From assembly GCA_002170775.2 (NCBI GenBank), contig NHIP02000002.1, positions 6,572-43,991 on the forward strand: DNA of 37,420 nt, written 5' to 3'. The stretch comes from Euryarchaeota archaeon TMED192 (lineage in GTDB: Archaea > Thermoplasmatota > Poseidoniia > Poseidoniales > Thalassarchaeaceae). How positions within the stretch are numbered: position 1 is the first letter of the stretch; every line of letters starts with the position of its first letter. A program made the translations under genes and the position numbers. The notes beneath the pieces were generated by a model that did no database searches, was not told where the DNA came from, and saw only the letters and a program-made list of their open reading frames with translations. Of this stretch, positions 32,881 through 37,420 are shown piece by piece.

Positions 32881-34353
32881 ATGGAGAACACTTGGCGCGA
32901 CCATATCGAACCAGTTGGGCCCGGTAGAGTCAGGATACGTCAGCATGGACGTATGCTTGCAGATGCCATGATGGTCGCAGAACCCGAGATGCTAGGAGAG
33001 GGGATTGATGATCGTTCACCGCAGCAACTCGTCAATACTGCAGAAATTCCAGGCATAGTGGGGGAAGCCTGGGCCATGGCCGACTGGCATTATGGGTACG
33101 GCTTTCCTATCGGAGGAGTGGTTGCTACTTCGACCGAATATGGCGAGCAGGGGGGAGGCATCTCACCGGGTGGAGTTGGTTTCGACATCAATTGCGGTGT
33201 AAGATTACTTTCAACGGGAATTTCTCAACGTGGTACTGATATCAGTAAATTGGTAGATTTGCTTTCTAAGCATGTTCCAGCTGGTGTATCTTCCAAGGGA
33301 GGTGTCCGCCTCAATTCTGCCGCGCTCGATTCGATACTGTCTGGAGGTGCGGCGTCTGCTGCCGATATGGGGCTTGGTCTTCAAGAAGATTTGATAGGGA
33401 TAGAATCTGGAGGATTAATGGAAACTGAAGAGCGGGCAATAAGCGATAGGGCAAGGTCGAGAGGAGGTGCCTCGCTTGGAACTCTAGGATCAGGCAATCA
33501 TTTCCTAGAAATCCAAGTTGTCGACAAAGTTGTCGATAAAAAATCTGCTGAGGCTTTCGGCATATATGAGGGCGATATCACAGTCATGATACACTCGGGT
33601 TCGAGGGGTTTAGGGCACCAAGTTTGCTCGGACCATGTAAAGGAAATTGAATCAAACTATACAGAGAGAGACGGTAGATGGGTATCTGACCGTTGGGGGT
33701 TTGAATTATCAGACAGGCAACTCGCCTGTGCACCGATATATAGCAAAGAGGGGCAATCCTACATGGACTCGATGAGAGCTGCTGGCAATTTTGCATTCGC
33801 AAATCGTTCTGCTCTGACGCAGAGAGTAAGGGAGGTATTCCGGGAAGGTGTTGGGAGCGATGCCGATATTGGCGTGACGTACGATGTAAGTCATAATATA
33901 GCTAAAATCGAAGATCACGTAATCCATGGAAAAAATTGTACCTGCGCAGTACATAGAAAGGGTGCTACAAGAGCATTCTCGGGCGATCATCCAGAGATGA
34001 CCGGTAAGTTTGAAAATGTGGGACAGCCGGTTCTTGTGCCAGGAGATATGGGACGCGCTTCATGGGTTCTAGCCGGCCCCAGGAGCGGTGGAAATGATGC
34101 TTTCTCTTCTTCTTGTCACGGTGCTGGCAGAAGATTGTCAAGAACAGCTGCCAGGAAAACGATTGATTCGGAACTACTCATCAAGAGGCTTGAGGAACAA
34201 GGTATCGAAGTAAGGTCGAAAACAAGGTCTCTGATATCTGAAGAGGCTCCTGAAGCCTACAAAAATGTGGACGATGTGGTAAGATTGACCGATGACGCCG
34301 GTCTCGCGAGGCCGGTTGCAAGGCTTAGACCACTTGGCGTTATTAAGGGATGA
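32881..34353 (+). CDS. rtcB: RNA-splicing ligase RtcB
   Basis: This 490 aa enzyme joins RNA ends with 2',3'-cyclic phosphate or 3'-phosphate to 5'-OH, acting in tRNA splicing and RNA repair. Metal-binding and GTP residues are all present: GFDINCGVR (Asp102, Cys105), GSGNHFLEIQ (Asn206, His207), HSGSRGLGHQ (His238), SHNI (His339) and CHGAGR at 412-417 with the guanylated His413. KGATRAF at about 360-366 is also conserved. The gene has an ATG at 32881. Its stop abuts that of the next minus-strand gene without a gap. Archease, its activator, lies about 9.5 kb to the left rather than adjacent as in many archaea. Confidence 0.95.
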   Translation: MENTWRDHIEPVGPGRVRIRQHGRMLADAMMVAEPEMLGEGIDDRSPQQLVNTAEIPGIVGEAWAMADWHYGYGFPIGGVVATSTEYGEQGGGISPGGVGFDINCGVRLLSTGISQRGTDISKLVDLLSKHVPAGVSSKGGVRLNSAALDSILSGGAASAADMGLGLQEDLIGIESGGLMETEERAISDRARSRGGASLGTLGSGNHFLEIQVVDKVVDKKSAEAFGIYEGDITVMIHSGSRGLGHQVCSDHVKEIESNYTERDGRWVSDRWGFELSDRQLACAPIYSKEGQSYMDSMRAAGNFAFANRSALTQRVREVFREGVGSDADIGVTYDVSHNIAKIEDHVIHGKNCTCAVHRKGATRAFSGDHPEMTGKFENVGQPVLVPGDMGRASWVLAGPRSGGNDAFSSSCHGAGRRLSRTAARKTIDSELLIKRLEEQGIEVRSKTRSLISEEAPEAYKNVDDVVRLTDDAGLARPVARLRPLGVIKG

Positions 34354-34845
34354 TTACTTCTGACGATATTCGATCCTGAGAACCTCTTGGTCGTCGACCA
34401 CAGTGTCTTCGTAAGTATTCACCCTTTCACCATCAAGTGTCACGATAATCTCATGGTCTTCATCGACCACATAATCTAGTATCTGATTCTCATTGAATGT
34501 CTCGCCCCATACAATGAAGAATGACTCGATAGGTACGTTGTATTTCTTATCCATCTCAACATGAATCTTGCCTGTAGAGTCGTGCGTGTGTACGCCTCTC
34601 ATCGAACATCCATCGTGGTTAATGCCCGTGTTAGCAGGAATGCTAATCTGCTGTTCATTAATGACTACCTCAAGTATTGGATGATAGTGGACGCCGATGT
34701 TGCTATGATCGCCAAGGCAAAAGTCTGCTATCTCTTGAGCATCATCCGCAACGGGGGGCGGGGCAAACTCATCCCATAACACGGCGCCTACCAAAATAAC
34801 GGTGAATGCTATGCCTCCAACCATTGCAGCTCGTGTTGCGTCCAT
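34354..34845 (-). CDS. Membrane-anchored His-rich extracytoplasmic protein
   Basis: From the ATG at 34845 (MDATRAAMVGGIAFTVIL) the protein is 163 aa, with one N-terminal span (about residues 7-23) and a soluble domain outside. The domain holds GVHYHPILEVVINEQQISIP and MRGVHTHDSTGKIHVEM, a His-x-His and His-Thr-His pair separated by a Cys (DGCSM). This is a pattern found in unnamed membrane-anchored proteins of archaea and bacteria and may bind metal. The last 60 residues (HEIIVTLDGERVNTYED) look beta-grasp-like. No enzyme motif is visible. A start at 34884 is possible, but the TATA-like element at 34867-34875 suits the shorter form. It converges on rtcB with no gap. Confidence 0.7.
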   Translation of the reverse strand: MDATRAAMVGGIAFTVILVGAVLWDEFAPPPVADDAQEIADFCLGDHSNIGVHYHPILEVVINEQQISIPANTGINHDGCSMRGVHTHDSTGKIHVEMDKKYNVPIESFFIVWGETFNENQILDYVVDEDHEIIVTLDGERVNTYEDTVVDDQEVLRIEYRQK

Positions 34846-34866
34846 AGTTACGCGTCCAATCACCCC

Positions 34867-34875
34867 ATATTGAAA
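34867..34875. promoter_or_regulatory. Shared bidirectional TATA-like element
   Basis: ATATTGAAA (plus) / TTTCAATAT (minus) lies 25 nt before the minus-strand ATG at 34845 and about 23-29 nt before the plus-strand ATGs at 34893 and 34899. One AT-rich site in a 47-nt divergent gap could serve both genes, each with a leaderless transcript. Confidence 0.4.
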
Positions 34876-34892
34876 CCTACTCACTCATTGGC

Positions 34893-35516
34893 ATGCACAT
34901 GTCCGAACCTACCTACTGGGCGAAGGCAGTGGAGTATCTCAAATCCACTGATCCGATTTTATCTGAAATAATAGATGAAAATCTACGCCCCTTCCTATCT
35001 CCAAATGGCAATGTTGGCAATACTCTGATTAAATCGATTGTGGGACAGCAAATATCAGTTAAGGCTGCAGACTCTGTTTGGCGCAAAATGGAGGGACGTC
35101 TTGGCAAGGTGATTCCTGAAAATATAGTTTTTTCCAATCTTCAGGACCTGCGAGAATGCGGTCTTTCTATGCGTAAATCAGAATATATACTGGATTTCAG
35201 CAAGTCTTGGGTAGATTCTCTAAGGGATCTTGATTGGTTTTCAATGGATGACGAGGGCATAAGGAGCAGGTTGCTAGAACTCCGAGGGGTAGGTCCGTGG
35301 ACTGTTGACATGGTGATGATATTTGCACTGGGTCAACCAGACGTACTCCCCCTGGGGGATATCGGGTTGATTAGAGCCATTGAGAAAACATACGCAGGAG
35401 GATCAAATCTTAGGGTCGAAGAGATACTTGATATCTCAAGTAGTTGGTCTCCCTACAGAACAGTTGCGACATGGTATCTTTGGAGAGTTGTTGACCCTGA
35501 ACCGGTGAATTACTGA
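34893..35516 (+). CDS. DNA-3-methyladenine glycosylase (AlkA-like, HhH-GPD family)
   Basis: This 207 aa enzyme removes alkylated bases in base-excision repair. GNTLIKSIVGQQISVKAAD at about 42-60 is the start of the HhH-GPD fold. The helix-hairpin-helix is LRGVGPWTVDMVMIFALG at 130-147, and the catalytic Asp is 156 in VLPLGDIGL. No C-terminal iron-sulfur Cys motif follows, so it is AlkA/MagIII-like rather than MutY or Nth. It lacks the AlkA N-terminal TBP-like domain, as in many archaeal homologues. The ATG at 34893 or 34899 can both serve. Its stop abuts the small minus-strand gene with no gap. Confidence 0.9.
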   Translation: MHMSEPTYWAKAVEYLKSTDPILSEIIDENLRPFLSPNGNVGNTLIKSIVGQQISVKAADSVWRKMEGRLGKVIPENIVFSNLQDLRECGLSMRKSEYILDFSKSWVDSLRDLDWFSMDDEGIRSRLLELRGVGPWTVDMVMIFALGQPDVLPLGDIGLIRAIEKTYAGGSNLRVEEILDISSSWSPYRTVATWYLWRVVDPEPVNY

Positions 35517-35747
35517 TTACATAGAGTAGCCACGCGGTATGCCATCCATACCTGCGGGTTTCATGGCCTGATCTGAACCATCAGACTCTTCCATTATTAC
35601 TGTCAATAGGGTGTGTACGAGCACCCTAAGATCTTCAATTTCTTTCCTTAGTTCAACTACTTCTTGCATCGGCATCCCATCCGAAACGACTAGCGTTCCG
35701 AAGCACTTTTCATCACTTCTGGCTAATAAACAAGACAGGCCAGACAT
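35517..35747 (-). CDS. Small coiled-coil hypothetical protein (76 aa)
   Basis: A short frame with ATG at 35747 and stop abutting the glycosylase stop. The middle (MQEVVELRKEIEDLRVLVHTLLTVIMEE) is a clear heptad-like helix of about 28 residues, probably a dimeric coiled coil. The N-terminal 24 residues (MSGLSCLLARSDEKCF) hold two Cys and could be strand-forming. The tail is Gly/Pro/Met rich. I recognise no family. An ATG at residue 25 is an alternative start. It lies 47 nt after the large surface protein gene on the same strand, so co-transcription is possible. Confidence 0.55.
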   Translation of the reverse strand: MSGLSCLLARSDEKCFGTLVVSDGMPMQEVVELRKEIEDLRVLVHTLLTVIMEESDGSDQAMKPAGMDGIPRGYSM

Positions 35748-35794
35748 GTCAAGTATGTCGTTTTCGCAGGTTTCAGTCTAGTACGGAGTCTGAA

Positions 35795-37420
35795 TCAATC
35801 GTCTTCATCCTCGTACTCTTCGTCGTACTCTTCATCGTACTCTTCATCGTACTCGTCGTCCCTCCCCCCACTTGCGCGCATTGCCATAGCTATGCCGATT
35901 CCGACGGTGATTACTGCAACACCTCCGATAAGGGTATATGCCAGAGTAGAGTCACCAGAACTCACACCAGATACATCGGCTGAAGAGACTACCATCCCCT
36001 CTACAGGGTGTGCAAGATTCTGGAAGTCTCCCCCGTCAATCACGTAGAGCACAGGGACCCCGGGCAAGCTGGGTTCGAAGATCATGTCTACCATTACGCT
36101 GGTAGAGCCTGGCTCAAGGAATATCTCAACAGAATCGGATGGTGGTGACTGAGACCATGATTCGCCGCCGTTGTTCTGCCACAATGAAACATCAATCGAG
36201 CCACCACGCTTTCCGGGATTAGACCAGAATGTCTTCACAGTGACCCTCTCGCCTGGGAGTGGCCTGTCTGTCGGTTCGAAAACGATATTCGTCAGAGTCG
36301 GCAGGAATTCCATTATTCTGATATCGGCTCGCTTAGGATTATCCTCACTCCCAAGTCCGTTCACCTCATTTCCTGCACGATCCGTTGAAACCACCCAGAA
36401 TAGTATGTAATCTCCTTCAACTAACTTCGTATTCACAAGGTATCCCATGTCCAGTTCGCCTTGGTACACATCGAATTGCTCCTGATCGAGTATAAGCGGT
36501 ATAGAGCCGCTCCCCTCAGCGCCAAGTGGATCATTTCCTCGCTTGAAGACCCATGCGACTTCGAGATCTCCCTGCTGCATGCCAACTGAATCGCTGATCT
36601 GTAGAGTTACCTTCACCCTATTCAGCCGATCCGATTCTTCCACCGAAAAAGAGCTGTCAGGATACGCTGTCTGATCGAAGAGTATTGTTGGCGCGGATGA
36701 GTCGACTGTGATTGAGGTACCTGTATTCTCAGACGAGATTGCAGATCCTGGTGCGTTCATCACATTTGTCACGACATCCATGATAGGGTAAACCGGTGGC
36801 CTATTGGGAAGGGTGAGGTCCACGGTCCACGTGCCGTCCAGGCCCAGCAAAGAGGCCTCGCTCACCCTCTCAGAGCCATAAACGAATGATACTTCCACCA
36901 TGGTTTCATCCAGACCGGACGTGAATGGAGTCCCCGATCCTGCATGCAACAGCGTTCCATTGACTCTGAATGAATCTCCCTTCATGAGGTAGATGCCGGT
37001 CGCATCCGACTCCCCGATTGGAAGAGTGAGGTCCTCAGTCAGCATGGGGACGGCTTCCAACATGTTGTCTAATTCCCATGAAAGGGAAGTTAACAGCGAT
37101 GATTGAGCAATCATTTGCAGGTCATCTGTTATTCTGGCTCTTGGGCTGCAGTCCGAGTCGCCTGCATTCCACGGATAGTCCCAATCGAGGATGAAATCAA
37201 ACTCCACTGAGAGGATTGAGTCGGATTCCATAGGTGTAGCGCTTGCGTCTATGAGGTGTACGTAAGAATCCTCGGGCGTGGAGAGAATCTGCTCTGCTGG
37301 ATTCCAAAACATCTTGCCGAGACCTGTTGGCCCATCATCACAAAGCATCACATCAATGCCGTCTAGTGTCGCGATACCGTTTGGTTCGTCTATTACCATT
37401 GTGAACGTGTGCTCCACCCC
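35795..37420 (-). CDS. Large surface protein, C-terminal part (N-terminus outside window)
   Basis: The frame is open to the window edge, and the apparent first codon (GTG at 37417) has no signal peptide after it, so this is the C-terminal 540 aa of a longer protein. It is made of beta-rich domains: IMDVVTNVMNAPGSAIS near 200-220, KVTLQISDSVGMQQGDLEV near 270-290, WVVSTDRAGNEVNGLG near 340 and a CARDB-like domain (VKTFWSNPGKRGGSIDVSLW) near 395-420. A membrane span (LIGGVAVITVGIGIAMAM) near 500-517 is followed by a short Arg stop and a cytoplasmic acidic tail of repeated Asp-Glu-Glu-Tyr. It is most likely a cell-envelope protein; the ligand is unknown. Confidence 0.8.
   Translation of the reverse strand, partial: GVEHTFTMVIDEPNGIATLDGIDVMLCDDGPTGLGKMFWNPAEQILSTPEDSYVHLIDASATPMESDSILSVEFDFILDWDYPWNAGDSDCSPRARITDDLQMIAQSSLLTSLSWELDNMLEAVPMLTEDLTLPIGESDATGIYLMKGDSFRVNGTLLHAGSGTPFTSGLDETMVEVSFVYGSERVSEASLLGLDGTWTVDLTLPNRPPVYPIMDVVTNVMNAPGSAISSENTGTSITVDSSAPTILFDQTAYPDSSFSVEESDRLNRVKVTLQISDSVGMQQGDLEVAWVFKRGNDPLGAEGSGSIPLILDQEQFDVYQGELDMGYLVNTKLVEGDYILFWVVSTDRAGNEVNGLGSEDNPKRADIRIMEFLPTLTNIVFEPTDRPLPGERVTVKTFWSNPGKRGGSIDVSLWQNNGGESWSQSPPSDSVEIFLEPGSTSVMVDMIFEPSLPGVPVLYVIDGGDFQNLAHPVEGMVVSSADVSGVSSGDSTLAYTLIGGVAVITVGIGIAMAMRASGGRDDEYDEEYDEEYDEEYEDEDD
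35811..35858. repeat. Four 12-bp tandem repeats encoding Asp-Glu-Glu-Tyr
   Basis: The unit TCGTACTCTTCA (plus strand) occurs four times in a row with one or two substitutions in the outer copies. On the minus strand it encodes the acidic Tyr-containing tail of the surface protein. The unit is in frame (12 nt), so copy-number change would not break the gene. Confidence 0.8.

Overview
The window looks like a chromosomal segment of a mesophilic euryarchaeon, most likely a Marine Group II-type (Candidatus Poseidoniales, Thermoplasmatota) planktonic archaeon. The archaeal signature genes are RNA polymerase subunit L, a short elongation factor 1-beta beside a tiny zinc-ribbon protein, a Cbf5/TruB protein with PUA domain, archaeal cytidylate kinase, a DUF106 membrane insertase, a UbiA lipid prenyltransferase, a GPN-loop GTPase, archaeal-type AlaRS, TruD, RtcB and archease. 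Mixed in are genes of bacterial flavour: RibA, a DbpA/DeaD-like helicase, an MMPL/RND exporter, an acyl-CoA dehydrogenase and TusA. Several large secreted proteins with Ca-binding or beta-sandwich repeats also fit this group. The lineage call is an inference from gene content; no rRNA is present.

Layout. Positions 1-851 hold the N-terminal part of a minus-strand membrane/coiled-coil protein, followed by tRNA-Glu(CTC). A small two-gene plus-strand unit (unknown 78 aa protein plus a winged-helix-like protein) and a UbiA prenyltransferase converge on argF and a GPN GTPase. From about 4.4 to 9.0 kb a plus-strand run (beta-sandwich/zinc-ribbon protein, DUF106, cmk, truB) is a remnant of the archaeal secY-adk-DUF106-cmk-L14e-cbf5 ribosomal cluster. 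A secreted cadherin/CARDB-like protein and tRNA-His(GTG) follow. A tight minus-strand run of six genes (18.1 to 11.6 kb: MMPL exporter, HEAT protein, small basic protein, DEAD-box helicase, TusA, RibA) is probably one operon.

From 18.2 to 20.5 kb lie rpoL-truD (plus) and zinc-ribbon-EF1B (minus), then a cupin, a very divergent aquaporin-like protein and GMP reductase. A minus-strand run from 32.8 to 22.9 kb carries acyl-CoA dehydrogenase, alaS, a class I aminotransferase, an orphan 339 aa protein, a 1009 aa Ca-binding-repeat protein with an embedded lipoyl-like domain, and archease. The right end has rtcB, a His-rich membrane-anchored protein, an AlkA-like glycosylase, a small coiled-coil protein and a large surface protein running off the window.

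The theme is translation and RNA maintenance (two tRNAs, two pseudouridine synthases, AlaRS, EF1B, RNA ligase with archease, helicase) interleaved with cell-surface proteins. The genome is very compact: five convergent gene pairs end 0-2 nt apart or overlap, and several genes have a TATA-like box about 26-28 nt before the start codon, as expected for leaderless archaeal transcripts. No mobile element, CRISPR array or stretch over 300 nt without a gene was seen. The most novel items are the aquaporin-like protein with both NPA motifs lost, the signal-less beta-sandwich protein with a zinc ribbon, and the lipoyl-like domain buried in a Ca-binding repeat protein.
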